Shown here: one piece after another, positions 45,534 to 54,381 of the stretch
How the letters are laid out: each line of letters opens with the position of its first letter
How positions within the stretch are numbered: the stretch's first letter is position 1
Assembly: GCF_001005215.1 (NCBI RefSeq)
Contig: NZ_LBNQ01000033.1
Coordinates: forward strand, 1-64,000
Direction of reading: 5' to 3'
Length of the DNA: 64,000 nucleotides
Source of the DNA: Lampropedia cohaerens
GTDB lineage: Bacteria; Pseudomonadota; Gammaproteobacteria; Burkholderiales; Burkholderiaceae_C
Notes under the pieces: model-generated
Database searches by the model: none
What the model saw: only the letters and a program-made list of their open reading frames with translations
Told to the model about the DNA's origin: nothing
Position numbers and translations under genes: made by a program

Positions 45534-46178
45534 TCAAGGAATCGCCACGCGACGGGTCTGGTCGCCGGCCTGGAACACCGCGGCATTGCCCTCGATCGCC
45601 TGCAGGCGCCACGGACCCAGCGCATCACCCGGCAGCAGCACCTGGAGCTGATCGGGCGTGAAATCTCCGGCACTCGGGGCGACGGACACGCTGCGCTGAC
45701 CCGCGCGCAGCTCAGCGCCGACGACACGAAATGGCAGCGGCGGCGGTTCGGACTTGGCGGTGGCCGGTTGGCTCGGGGTGCGCCGCTGGGTAGGCGCCGC
45801 TGCACGCGCAGTCGCTTGGCGCACCTTGATCTGCTCGACTTCGGTACGCAGCGCCTGAACGTCCTCGGCGGTGGCATAGCCACCCAGCGCCTGTTCGGCT
45901 TGAACGATGCGCGCCTCCATTGCCTGCCGAGCGTCTTGCAGGCCTGCGGCGGTGGCGGCTGCGGGCTGCTGCTGCAAGGCCCGCGTGGTCTCGGCCAGCC
46001 CGGTCACCTGGGCTTCGAGGCGCTGCAACCGGACATCGAGCTGCTGCTGGTCGGCCTGATCGGTCATCGTCTGGTGGCCCAGGATCGCGAAGACACTGAG
46101 ACCCAGCAGCCAAAGCCAGAGCAGGCTTTGCAACACCACGGCGGCGGTCGGGCGCCGGAGCGGCTGTGCCGCGTTCAT
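45534..46178 (-). CDS. ICE membrane-anchored coiled-coil protein, unknown function
   Basis: This 214-residue protein has one membrane segment (about 16-34), a coiled coil (about 42-125) and a small C-terminal beta-rich domain (PFRVVGAELRAGQRSVSVAP, LQAIEGNAAVFQ). The end domain resembles those of pilus assembly proteins of the PilP kind in outline only. It lies between the PilL-type and TIGR03759 genes. Confidence 0.78.
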   Translation of the reverse strand: MNAAQPLRRPTAAVVLQSLLWLWLLGLSVFAILGHQTMTDQADQQQLDVRLQRLEAQVTGLAETTRALQQQPAAATAAGLQDARQAMEARIVQAEQALGGYATAEDVQALRTEVEQIKVRQATARAAAPTQRRTPSQPATAKSEPPPLPFRVVGAELRAGQRSVSVAPSAGDFTPDQLQVLLPGDALGPWRLQAIEGNAAVFQAGDQTRRVAIP

Positions 46179-46741
46179 GGCTGGCCTCCCGCAAAGGGGA
46201 ACGTCTGCACGGCCTCGGCAGCAGGCGGCTCGGACACCGGCTCGGCACCGGTGTCGCGACCAGGCCGCTCGAAGCAGACCTGCCGCGTCCGGTCATCGGC
46301 GTGCAGTTCCCAAGCCGGACCGGCCAGGGTGAGCAGTGCATCGCGCAAGGTCATGGGGCCGAGATGCAAGTGCGCCGCCGGCAGCGGCAGCGCGTACAGC
46401 TCGATCACCGCATGCGGGGTCTCGCAAAGCTGGTAGCCGCTGCGTTTGAGCACATGCCGCAGCCCGTCGCCGACCGTGGCGCGGACCTCCTCGGGCATGG
46501 ACACGTCGATGGTCTGCACCAGCAGATCGCGCTGCGCCGCCATCGGCGCCAGCTCCACCAGGGTGTAGCGGCCATAGCGCACGACGGGAATGAACTCGGG
46601 CGGTGCAGCCTCGGGCGCGGGTGGGACGTCCTCGACGGTGCTGGCGGCCAGCGGCGGTGGCGTGGTCGCGCAGCCGCTGGCCAAGGCTGCGGCCAGGAGG
46701 CTGGTACCGACCAGACACCGGGATACATGGATTGCAGGCAT
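46175..46741 (-). CDS. PilL-type lipoprotein, TIGR03748 family
   Basis: This 188-residue protein has a lipobox (AAALASGC, Cys24), a Pro/Ala-rich linker and the conserved domain VRYGRYTLVELAPMAAQRDL, LRHVLKRSGYQLCE and LHLGPMTLRDALLTLAGPAW. It matches the N-terminal part of the PilL protein of conjugative type IV pili. It is the first gene of the transfer operon on this side; ars operon 2 diverges from it. Confidence 0.86.
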   Translation of the reverse strand: MPAIHVSRCLVGTSLLAAALASGCATTPPPLAASTVEDVPPAPEAAPPEFIPVVRYGRYTLVELAPMAAQRDLLVQTIDVSMPEEVRATVGDGLRHVLKRSGYQLCETPHAVIELYALPLPAAHLHLGPMTLRDALLTLAGPAWELHADDRTRQVCFERPGRDTGAEPVSEPPAAEAVQTFPFAGGQP

Positions 46742-46872
46742 GGCATCGGCTCTTCTGTTGCGATGCCGATACCTTGGCTGCGCGCGGCTGCGCGGTCAGT
46801 CAGAAATGCGAACTGGGGGGTGCCCGCTTTTGCAGTCCAACACATAGCGCAACCCGCAAATCCAACTGTGGT

Positions 46873-46909
46873 TTGCACATTAATTCTATAAATGTTGTAT
46901 TATCGAATC
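46873..46909 (+). promoter_or_regulatory. ars operon 2 promoter and operator
   Basis: TTGCAC (46873-46878) and TATTAT (46898-46903) with a 19-bp spacer are followed after 6 bases by the arsR ATG. ATAAATGTTGTATTATCGAA is identical to operon 1, but the left dyad arm (TGATTC) is changed to TAATTC. A leaderless transcript is likely. Confidence 0.6.
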
Positions 46910-47230
46910 ATGAAAGAGGATCAAGCCATTTCCGCCTTAAACGCCCTGGCTCACACCCAGCGCCTGCGCGTGTTCCGCGCCTTGGTCGTTGCTGGCCCGG
47001 GCGGACTGACGCCGAGCACGCTAGCTGACCAGCTCGACGTGGCCCGCAACACCTTGTCCTTCCACTTGAAGGAACTGGCCCATGCTGGCCTCGTCAGCAT
47101 CGAGCAGCAGGGCCGCAACCTGATTTATCGCGCCGAGTACGGCCGCATGGACGGTCTGATCGGTTACCTGACCGAGCATTGCTGCCAAGGTGGCGTATGC
47201 GAGGTTTCTCCATCCAAGACCTGCTGCTGA
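46910..47230 (+). CDS. arsR: Arsenic-responsive repressor ArsR (operon 2)
   Basis: This 106-residue protein is a close homologue of the operon 1 ArsR, with the same C-terminal thiol site (EHCCQGGVCE) and a final CC. Both repressors would probably recognise both promoters. The start at 46910 is chosen because the ATG at 46892 lies in the promoter. Confidence 0.93.
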   Translation: MKEDQAISALNALAHTQRLRVFRALVVAGPGGLTPSTLADQLDVARNTLSFHLKELAHAGLVSIEQQGRNLIYRAEYGRMDGLIGYLTEHCCQGGVCEVSPSKTCC

Positions 47231-47232
47231 CC

Positions 47233-47727
47233 ATGACCGATACCACTTACAACGCCTTGTTCATCTGTACGGGCAATTCGGCCCGCTCCATCCTCGCCGA
47301 AGGCATCCTCAACGACATGGGCCAAGGGCGGTTTCACGCCTGGTCGGCAGGTAGCCATCCGAAAGGCGAAGTTCACCCGCTGGCACTCGCCACGCTGGAG
47401 CGGCTGCACCTTCCGACAACGGGCTACCGCAGCAAGAGCTGGGACGAGTTCGTGAAGCCCGATGCGCCGGTGTTCGATTTCATCTTCACCGTCTGCGACA
47501 ACGCAGCCGGCGAGGCGTGTCCGCTGTGGCCGGGCAAGCCGGTGTCGGCGCATTGGGGCGTGCCTGACCCGGCAGCCGTGGAAGGCACCCTGGAACGACA
47601 AAGCAAGGCGTTCTTCGATACCGCCATGACGCTGCGCCGACGTATCGAGTTGTTCCTGTCGCTTCCGATCAAGAGTCTCGATGCCATGTCGTTGCAGCGT
47701 GAACTGCGCGACATCGGCCGCCAGTGA
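47233..47727 (+). CDS. arsC: Arsenate reductase ArsC, low-molecular-weight phosphatase type (operon 2)
   Basis: This 164-residue protein has the P-loop FICTGNSARS and is clearly homologous to the operon 1 enzyme along its length. It starts 2 bases after arsR; no arsI gene separates them here. Confidence 0.92.
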   Translation: MTDTTYNALFICTGNSARSILAEGILNDMGQGRFHAWSAGSHPKGEVHPLALATLERLHLPTTGYRSKSWDEFVKPDAPVFDFIFTVCDNAAGEACPLWPGKPVSAHWGVPDPAAVEGTLERQSKAFFDTAMTLRRRIELFLSLPIKSLDAMSLQRELRDIGRQ

Positions 47728-47737
47728 GGCCCGCCCG

Positions 47738-48814
47738 ATGAGCGCAACCGATACTGCCGGCCCCGCGCCAGCAAACTCCGCCATGAGCGGCTTTGAGCGT
47801 TACCTGACGCTATGGGTGGCGGTGTGCATCATCGCGGGGATCGCTCTGGGCCAGTTCGCGCCCGCCGCATTCCAGGCCATCGGCCGCATGGAGATCGCTC
47901 AAGTCAACCTGCCGGTGGGCTTGCTGATCTGGGTGATGATCATCCCTATGCTGCTGAAGGTGGACTTCGCCGCGCTCGGCCAGGTGCGCCAGCATTGGCG
48001 AGGCATGGGGATCACGCTGTTCATCAATTGGGCCGTCAAGCCGTTCTCAATGGCACTTCTGGCGTGGATCTTCATCCGCCACGCTTTTGCTGATTGGCTG
48101 CCCGCCGACCAACTCGACAGCTACATCGCCGGCCTGATCCTGCTGGCTGCCGCACCGTGCACCGCAATGGTTTTCGTTTGGAGCCGACTGACTGGCGGCG
48201 ATCCGGCATTTACGCTGTCGCAAGTGGCCTTGAACGACACCATCATGGTGCTCGCCTTCGCACCCATCGTCGGCCTGCTGCTGGGCCTGTCCTCGATCAC
48301 GGTGCCGTGGGACACCTTGCTGGTGTCGGTGGGTTTGTACATCGTCATTCCGGTCATCCTGGCCCAGCTTTGGCGCCGGGCGCTGCTGCGCAAGGGACAG
48401 GCCGCGTTCGACAGGGCACTGGAACGCATCGGCCCGTTGTCCATCGCCGCGCTGTTGCTGACGCTGGTGCTGCTGTTCGCCTTCCAAGGCGAGGCCATCA
48501 TCCGGCAGCCGCTGGTGATCGCCATGCTCGCGGTGCCGATCCTGATCCAGGTGTTCTTCAATTCCGGGCTGGCGTACTGGCTCAACCGCCAGGCGGGCGA
48601 AAAGCACTGCGTCGCTGGGCCATCCGCGTTGATTGGTGCCAGCAACTTCTTCGAGCTGGCCGTGGCCGCCGCCATCAGCCTATTCGGCTTCCATTCCGGT
48701 GCGGCACTCGCAACAGTGGTCGGCGTGCTCATCGAGGTGCCGGTCATGCTGCTGGTGGTGCGGGTGGTCAACCGCTCACGCGGCTGGTACGAACGCCGCG
48801 CGACCACTTCGTAA
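47738..48814 (+). CDS. acr3: Arsenite exporter Acr3 (operon 2)
   Basis: This 358-residue exporter has the conserved cysteine in AAAPCTAMVFVWSRLTGGD and GASNFFELAVA. It is nearly the same protein as the operon 1 copy apart from the two ends. Confidence 0.93.
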   Translation: MSATDTAGPAPANSAMSGFERYLTLWVAVCIIAGIALGQFAPAAFQAIGRMEIAQVNLPVGLLIWVMIIPMLLKVDFAALGQVRQHWRGMGITLFINWAVKPFSMALLAWIFIRHAFADWLPADQLDSYIAGLILLAAAPCTAMVFVWSRLTGGDPAFTLSQVALNDTIMVLAFAPIVGLLLGLSSITVPWDTLLVSVGLYIVIPVILAQLWRRALLRKGQAAFDRALERIGPLSIAALLLTLVLLFAFQGEAIIRQPLVIAMLAVPILIQVFFNSGLAYWLNRQAGEKHCVAGPSALIGASNFFELAVAAAISLFGFHSGAALATVVGVLIEVPVMLLVVRVVNRSRGWYERRATTS

Positions 48815-48830
48815 TCTCCAAGAGGCATCC

Positions 48831-49253
48831 ATGAGCACCATCACGATCTACCACAACCCAGCCTGCGGCACATCGCGCAACGTGCTGGGCCTGATCCGCA
48901 ACAGCGGCGAGGAACCGACCATCATCGAGTACCTGAAGACGCCGCCCGGCCGCGACACGCTCCAGGCGCTGATCGCGGCGATGGGCGTGCCGGTGCGGGA
49001 CATACTGCGCGAGAAAGGTACGCCCTATGCCGAACTCGACCTGGGCAACCCGAAGTGGAGCGACGACGACCTGATCGGTTTCATGCTCCAGCATCCCATT
49101 CTCATCAACCGGCCGATCGTGGTCACGCCGCTGGGTGTGCGCCTGTGCCGGCCATCGGAAGCCGTGCTCGACCTTCTGCCGCAACCGCAGCGCGGCGCGT
49201 TCAACAAGGAAGACGGCGAGCCGCTGGTTGATGAGAAAGGCCGTCGTGTCTGA
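48831..49253 (+). CDS. arsC: Arsenate reductase ArsC, glutaredoxin-dependent type (operon 2)
   Basis: This 140-residue protein starts [17 protein letters not shown] (catalytic Cys12) and keeps [13 protein letters not shown]. It is a close homologue of the operon 1 gene and overlaps the start of arsH. Confidence 0.92.
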   Translation: MSTITIYHNPACGTSRNVLGLIRNSGEEPTIIEYLKTPPGRDTLQALIAAMGVPVRDILREKGTPYAELDLGNPKWSDDDLIGFMLQHPILINRPIVVTPLGVRLCRPSEAVLDLLPQPQRGAFNKEDGEPLVDEKGRRV

Positions 49254-49968
49254 AGCCCGCCTCGACCTGCCAAACATCGACGCGGCGCTGTTCCAGCAAC
49301 CAGACGCCGAACACCTGTTCGCGCCGGCACGGACCACCCACGCGCCGCGCTTCCTGCTGCTCTACGGCTCGCTGCGCGAACGCTCGTTCAGCCGCCTCGC
49401 AGCCGAAGAAGCCGCCCGCATCCTGCGGGCGCTGGGCGGTGAAACCCGATTGTTCAATCCGTCCGGCCTGCCGCTGGTGGACGATGCACCCGCTGATCAC
49501 CCCAAGGTCAAGGAACTGCACGAACTGGTGCAATGGGCCGAAGGCATGGTGTGGAGTTCGCCGGAGCGCCACGGCGCGATGACCGGCCTGATGAAGACGC
49601 AGATCGACTGGATTCCGCTGTCGGTCGGCGCGGTGCGCCCGACCCAGGGCAAGACGCTGGCGGTGATGCAGGTGTCGGGCGGCTCGCAGTCCTTCAACGC
49701 GGTCAACCAGATGCGCGTGCTCGGCCGCTGGATGCGGATGCTGACCATCCCGAACCAGTCCTCGGTCGCCAAGGCATACCAGGAGTTCGACGAGGTCGGG
49801 CGCATGAAGCCCTCGGCCTATTACGACCGCATCGTGGACGTGATGGAAGAACTGATGAAGTTCACGCTGCTCACGCGCGACGCGGTCCCGTATCTGGTGG
49901 ATCGGTACAGCGAGCGCAAAGAGGGCGCTGAATCACTGTCCAAGCGTGTACGGCAAGGTGCAATTTGA
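49246..49968 (+). CDS. arsH: ArsH, NADPH-dependent FMN reductase/organoarsenical oxidase
   Basis: This protein of about 240 residues has the flavodoxin-like FMN loop [14 protein letters not shown] and the ArsH motifs [20 protein letters not shown] and [20 protein letters not shown]. ArsH oxidises trivalent methylated arsenicals and gives broad redox protection. The GTG at 49246 has GAGAAAGG upstream; an ATG at 49231 in the same frame is the alternative. It is the last gene of ars operon 2 and absent from operon 1, which has arsI instead. Confidence 0.9.
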   Translation: MSEARLDLPNIDAALFQQPDAEHLFAPARTTHAPRFLLLYGSLRERSFSRLAAEEAARILRALGGETRLFNPSGLPLVDDAPADHPKVKELHELVQWAEGMVWSSPERHGAMTGLMKTQIDWIPLSVGAVRPTQGKTLAVMQVSGGSQSFNAVNQMRVLGRWMRMLTIPNQSSVAKAYQEFDEVGRMKPSAYYDRIVDVMEELMKFTLLTRDAVPYLVDRYSERKEGAESLSKRVRQGAI

Positions 49969-49983
49969 CGCTGCGAGGCACTG

Positions 49984-50013
49984 AAAAAAGCCGACGACCT
50001 CTCGGTCGTCGGC
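49984..50013 (-). terminator. Rho-independent terminator after the helicase gene
   Basis: GCCGACGACC and GGTCGTCGGC form a perfect 10-bp stem with loop of 4, followed on the minus strand by six T. It lies 13 bases past the helicase stop; it may also stop readthrough from arsH. Confidence 0.85.
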
Positions 50014-50025
50014 ATTGTGTGAAGT

Positions 50026-52305
50026 TCAGGCGGCGACCAATTGCCGGGCCAGTGCGACCTCGACGGAATCACCATCCTGGTTCAGAACATCGAGCCCGGA
50101 TTCAGGCACGTCGCCCGAGGTGGACTGCGAGACCATGATCTTCTTGGCCATCAGCTCCAGGCAGGTCATCTGCGAAGAACCGGCATAGCCAAGGTAGATC
50201 ACGCGCACGGGCTGCTTTTGCCCGATGCGCCAGGAGCGGCGTGCCGCCTGCTGGAGCGAGTACACGTTGTAGCCCGACTGCATGAACACGATCGTCGGGA
50301 ACTCCAACAGGTCCAGCCCCGTCTTGACCAGCTCGGGGTTAGTGATGAGCACGTCGATGCCACGGTCCAGTTGCTCGGCGATCCAGTCTTCGCGGCGGCT
50401 GGCGTCCACGCTCGCGCGCAGCACCGCCACTTTGAAGCCCTCCTGCTCCAGCAGCACCTTCAGGCGCGACGTGGTGTCGCGCGTGCCGGTATAGACCGTG
50501 TAGGCCAGGACCTTGCGACCCTGTGCCTTCTCCTCTTTGCAGATGTCGATCAGCTCGCGCTCTTTCGGTGTCACCTCGAACTCGTTGAACTGAGCCGGGA
50601 CGAACGCCAAGGTGTTGCGCGTGCGCGGATGCACCACGGTCTCCGACCGGAAGCAGCAATCCGGCCAGGCCAGCAGCACGTTGAGAACCACGCCCAGCAA
50701 GGTCGTATCGCGTCGCGCCAGAGCCTGTTTCAGCTCGGCGGTCAGCCGACCCGCCAGATCGCGGTAGGCCGCGGCTTGTGCCGTGTCCATCGCGACTTCA
50801 CGGAACTCCTCGTCATAAGGCGGCAGGACGTTGCCGCCGATGTCTTTGAGCTTGAGGAAGATCGTGAACGGCAGGATGCAGCGCAAGACGCCCTTGGGGC
50901 CGAAGCCCGGGGCCTTGACCGTGCGCACCGATACCTTGGTGCCCTTGGCCGTCTTGTGCGCCGTGCCGGTGCTCTCGGAGTAGATGTCCTTCAAGACCCC
51001 GTGATCGCGCATGAACGCCATCGCAGCCGAGGTCATGCTGCCGCTCGTGGTCGGGCGGTAGCCGTCTTCGATCATCCGCCCAGGCAGGGCTCGGAACAGC
51101 AGATAGAACAGGTCGTCCCCATAGCCGCCCATCAGCGTGCCAGTCAGCAGCAAGGTCTTGCGAGCCTTCGCCGCCAGCACGCCCATGGCCTGGCCTTGGG
51201 CACTGCCGCCGTTCTTGTACTCATGGGCCTCGTCGGCGATCAGCAGGTCGAACGTGCCTTGCGGCAGGTACCTCTTGATGAACTCGGACGGTTGGTAGCC
51301 GCCCTCGCCGAAGCCGAACTCCATGTTGGCCATCGCACGTTCCATGCGCGTGGCCTGACGGTCAGAAAACACCAGCTCGCCGTTGCCGTCCATCAAGTTG
51401 ATGAACTCGTGGATGTTGTCGCCGAGCATCGATGCCAGGAACCCGTCCCCGAACTTCTGCATCAGCTTCTGCGCGGTGACCTCTCCGATGGTCGGTATGC
51501 GCTTTAAGGCTTTGAGCACGGCCGAGGATTGATCGCTGCCGGACAGGCTGCGCGGGCGGATCAGCGTCCACAGGGGCGCGGCGCAATGGCTGCACTTCCT
51601 GCGGTACTCATCGGCTTGGAGAGCGACCGGGTTGACCGGCTCGCCGTCGAGGTCGGTGATGACCGTGCCGCAGTCCGGGCAAGCCGCCACGTCGCCGTGG
51701 CGGGTGCGTCGCGTGGTGAAGACAGGCTTCCAGTGGAAACCCATCCGCATCCTGACGCGCCCCAGGACGAAGAACTCCTGGCCCGTGGGCTGCACACCCA
51801 ACTGCTCACGCAGCTTGATGAGTTTGACGAGCGTATCCGGCCCATTGAGCACCCATACCTTGGCGCCGGCCACCGTCTCCTGGATCTCCCGCCGCCACTT
51901 GTAAACCAGGTGCGGTGGCGACAGCACCAGAGTGCGGCGGTAGCCTTCGGCGTTGAGCACGGCGGCCGCGGCGATGCCGACGGTCGTCTTACCGCAGCCC
52001 ATCTCGCCATTGACGATCGCGGCGCGTTCGCCACGGTCGATCAGCAGCTCGGCGGCGGCGTGGACGACTTCGGCCTGTGCTGGGAACAGCTTGCGCTTGA
52101 GGCTGGCGACGACGAGTTGCCGGTGCGCCTGCGGTTGGCCGGTATAGACCGGCGGGTTGGCGCTGTTGAGGGCGTCGAGCAGTTCGTCGCCGAACTCGCC
52201 GACGAAATCCTGAAGGCTCAGGGTCAGAGGGTTGGATTCCGCGTCCAGCAGTTCGCCCTGCACGGGCGTGGCTTCAGCGGCAGTGGTTTCGAGATCGAGG
52301 GACAT
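50026..52305 (-). CDS. SNF2-like DEAH-box helicase with zinc ribbon insert (ICE)
   Basis: This 759-residue superfamily 2 protein has Walker A NGEMGCGKTTVG (about 99-110), LVLSPPHLVYKWRREI (motif Ia), a four-Cys zinc ribbon (Cys209, 212, 238, 241), DEAH in LLIADEAHEYKNGG (about 358-361), TLLLTGTLMGGYGDDLF and motif VI YSLQQAARRSWRIGQKQP. The RIGQ motif is typical of SNF2-type enzymes. It is conserved on ICEs of this type; its role is unknown. Transcription ends at the strong terminator next to it. Confidence 0.9.
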   Translation of the reverse strand: MSLDLETTAAEATPVQGELLDAESNPLTLSLQDFVGEFGDELLDALNSANPPVYTGQPQAHRQLVVASLKRKLFPAQAEVVHAAAELLIDRGERAAIVNGEMGCGKTTVGIAAAAVLNAEGYRRTLVLSPPHLVYKWRREIQETVAGAKVWVLNGPDTLVKLIKLREQLGVQPTGQEFFVLGRVRMRMGFHWKPVFTTRRTRHGDVAACPDCGTVITDLDGEPVNPVALQADEYRRKCSHCAAPLWTLIRPRSLSGSDQSSAVLKALKRIPTIGEVTAQKLMQKFGDGFLASMLGDNIHEFINLMDGNGELVFSDRQATRMERAMANMEFGFGEGGYQPSEFIKRYLPQGTFDLLIADEAHEYKNGGSAQGQAMGVLAAKARKTLLLTGTLMGGYGDDLFYLLFRALPGRMIEDGYRPTTSGSMTSAAMAFMRDHGVLKDIYSESTGTAHKTAKGTKVSVRTVKAPGFGPKGVLRCILPFTIFLKLKDIGGNVLPPYDEEFREVAMDTAQAAAYRDLAGRLTAELKQALARRDTTLLGVVLNVLLAWPDCCFRSETVVHPRTRNTLAFVPAQFNEFEVTPKERELIDICKEEKAQGRKVLAYTVYTGTRDTTSRLKVLLEQEGFKVAVLRASVDASRREDWIAEQLDRGIDVLITNPELVKTGLDLLEFPTIVFMQSGYNVYSLQQAARRSWRIGQKQPVRVIYLGYAGSSQMTCLELMAKKIMVSQSTSGDVPESGLDVLNQDGDSVEVALARQLVAA

Positions 52306-52326
52306 GGTGATGCTCCAAAGAAAAAT

Positions 52327-52373
52327 GGGGCATGCACCACCCCCAGCGGGGCAATGGCATGCCCCGTGGTGGG
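52327..52373 (-). promoter_or_regulatory. Structured leader of the helicase gene
   Basis: On the minus strand CCACCAC encloses GGGGCA-TGCCAT-TGCCCC and then GGGGGTGGTG, ending with GCATGCCCC. An outer CACCAC/GTGGTG stem and an inner GGGGCA/TGCCCC stem can form, as in the leader at 55058-55094. Confidence 0.5.
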
Positions 52374-52441
52374 AGGAGAATCGGCGCGTGGCCGAAGGTG
52401 GTTGAAGATGCTGGCCTGGGTGGCCCGCGGGTGAACCGTGC

Positions 52442-52747
52442 TCAGTCCTCGGACGGCAGCACGATGGCGGTGATGCTGCGCCCCGTATCGGTGATGATGC
52501 GAATGGCGAGTCCCGGGTGGATCACGTAGTGCGATTCCAGCGGCGCGCCTGATTGAAGCGCAGAGCTGTTGGCCTCCCATTGCTGGGCGGTGACGTCGCC
52601 CCAGTCGCCGCGGGCGTGCCGTCTGAAGTACGGAATCGGGTCCAGGCGACCCGCGTTGAACAGGCGGTTGATACCTCTGCTGAAGATGAGCGCCCCGATG
52701 GGGAACGCCAGCCGCTGGCAGTAGGTTTCGATGCGATGCGATGCCAT
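52442..52747 (-). CDS. Conserved ICE protein of unknown function (paralogue pair, member 1)
   Basis: This 101-residue soluble protein has the core YFRRHARGDWGDVTAQQWEA followed by SHYVIHPGLAIRIITDTG. The neighbour at 52837-53157 repeats this pattern (QRHVRGDWGEIDEATRQAND, then ITPDLALIVKTSED), so the two are tandem paralogues. They resemble plasmid-related DUF proteins of about 100 residues; no function is known. Confidence 0.78.
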   Translation of the reverse strand: MASHRIETYCQRLAFPIGALIFSRGINRLFNAGRLDPIPYFRRHARGDWGDVTAQQWEANSSALQSGAPLESHYVIHPGLAIRIITDTGRSITAIVLPSED

Positions 52748-52836
52748 GGGCTCCTCCTTGATGAGTCATTGAGCCACGACACCCCTGCCGGAGTGAAGTG
52801 GCTCCGTCAGGTGGATGAGGATGACGATGTGGGGCC

Positions 52837-53157
52837 TCAGATCAGGTCCCGCTCTTCGGGAAGCTGGACCACCGTGGTCTGGTGGTCCTCGCTGGTCTTG
52901 ACGATCAGCGCCAGGTCCGGCGTGATCCTGAACTGCGAGATCATTAGGTTGTCCTGTTGGATCGCCACGTCGTTGGCTTGGCGTGTGGCCTCATCGATCT
53001 CGCCCCAGTCCCCGCGCACATGGCGCTGGACATAGGCCAAGGGGTCGATCAGGCCTCGCCGGGCCAGCCAATGCACCTTCTCGCTCAACTTCAACGTACT
53101 CGGTGCGAACAACGGTTGCTTGTGCGGCGCAGGCCGCTTGAACGGATTGGGGATCAT
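52837..53157 (-). CDS. Conserved ICE protein of unknown function (paralogue pair, member 2)
   Basis: This 106-residue protein has basic N-terminus NPFKRPAPHKQP and shares the RGDWGE core and C-terminal beta region (TTVVQLPEERD) with its downstream neighbour. The start at 53157 has GGAGAAAC upstream. It follows the methyltransferase-like gene by 50 bases. Confidence 0.75.
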   Translation of the reverse strand: MIPNPFKRPAPHKQPLFAPSTLKLSEKVHWLARRGLIDPLAYVQRHVRGDWGEIDEATRQANDVAIQQDNLMISQFRITPDLALIVKTSEDHQTTVVQLPEERDLI

Positions 53158-53207
53158 GGTGTTTCTCCTTCGAGTTGGTACAGCAGGACGGCAGCGCGTC
53201 CGGTGGA

Positions 53208-54317
53208 TCAGCGAATGGTCAACACCTCGCCCCGTGTCGCGGAGCCAGGTGTCATGTCCCACGCGCGGATGACGGGAACGAACTTGTCGGTGAGGATGCG
53301 GGTCTCGGCGATGGAGCCGTCTTCGCGTTCGGTGAACTCCCGCTGGAGCGTCTTGTCCTTGTGGGTGTCACCTTTGACGACGAGCACGCGCCCGGTCTTG
53401 GAGCGCACAACCCCCGAGATCGCACCCGCGGCCAGAGCCAGGGCGAGATGCCAGCGGGACAAGGCCCGCGCCGGTGGACGCAGCGATTGCTGCGCAGCCC
53501 CCAGGTGCGTGTCCTGCGATGGCCACAAGCCTTGCAGCCTGCCAACCTCATCGGCGAACTGCTCGGGCTCCATCGTCACGCGGAAGAAATGCTCTGGCTC
53601 GGCCGGGCTGGCGGGGACGATGTACGGCAGGAACGGCCACTCGCTCGGCAGTTCCTCGGCTTCGACTTCGCCTTGCCCTACCTGCAACAGCAGATTGCGC
53701 ACGGCCTTGACGCCATCGGGCACCTGCTCGCGCTGGCGCACCCGGCGTCCGAAGATCACCACCTGCTTGAACTGCGTCTCCACCGCTCGGTAGATGCGCA
53801 GGTCCGTGTAGTGGCGCGTCAGCCAGCCGACCAACTCCGCGTCGAGCACGTAGCCGGGGACGATGAAAACCAGCACGCCGCCGTATTGCAGCAGCGAGAG
53901 CGTGCGCTGGTAGAACAGCTTTTCAAGGCGGGCACGGCCCTGGCCCTGATAGCCGATGTTGCCGTTGACGTCCTTGGACAGGTCCCCATACGGCGGGTTG
54001 AGCCAGAGCAGCCCGAAGGACTGCTTGGAGACCATCGTGTCCATCAGGTCCGCGTGCAGGCAGTGATCGACCAGGCCGCGGGCATGGCGCGCCCGCTCCG
54101 CGTCGAACTCGACGGCGAACGCCTTTGCCTGCTCGCGCCCGAGGGCATGGGCGGCTTCGGCGATCGCCACGCCTTCGCCGGCGCAGGGATCGAGGATGCA
54201 CATCGGCCCGTCGCTGGGCATCAGTGCGTTGAGCGCTCTTTCGAGCGTGGGTTCGTCGGTCGGGAAATATCCGTTCTTGACGAAATTGCGGGCGAGCCGC
54301 GGGAACATGAGGGCCAT
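53208..54317 (-). CDS. DNA methyltransferase-like protein (DUF6094-type)
   Basis: This 369-residue protein has a Rossmann-type SAM-binding fold: LDPCAGEGVAIAEAAHALG (motif I) and the catalytic-type motif LLWLNPPYGDLS (NPPY), the signature of N6-adenine or amino-methyltransferases. A FIVPGYVLD strand and an accessory C-terminal domain follow. No restriction enzyme is nearby, so it could protect ICE DNA from host restriction or act in regulation (inference). Confidence 0.85.
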   Translation of the reverse strand: MALMFPRLARNFVKNGYFPTDEPTLERALNALMPSDGPMCILDPCAGEGVAIAEAAHALGREQAKAFAVEFDAERARHARGLVDHCLHADLMDTMVSKQSFGLLWLNPPYGDLSKDVNGNIGYQGQGRARLEKLFYQRTLSLLQYGGVLVFIVPGYVLDAELVGWLTRHYTDLRIYRAVETQFKQVVIFGRRVRQREQVPDGVKAVRNLLLQVGQGEVEAEELPSEWPFLPYIVPASPAEPEHFFRVTMEPEQFADEVGRLQGLWPSQDTHLGAAQQSLRPPARALSRWHLALALAAGAISGVVRSKTGRVLVVKGDTHKDKTLQREFTEREDGSIAETRILTDKFVPVIRAWDMTPGSATRGEVLTIR

Positions 54318-54381
54318 GGAAGTCTCCTGGTTGGCGGGGATGAAACACGGAAGTACGCCAAGGCGTGCCTCCGAGGGTGGG

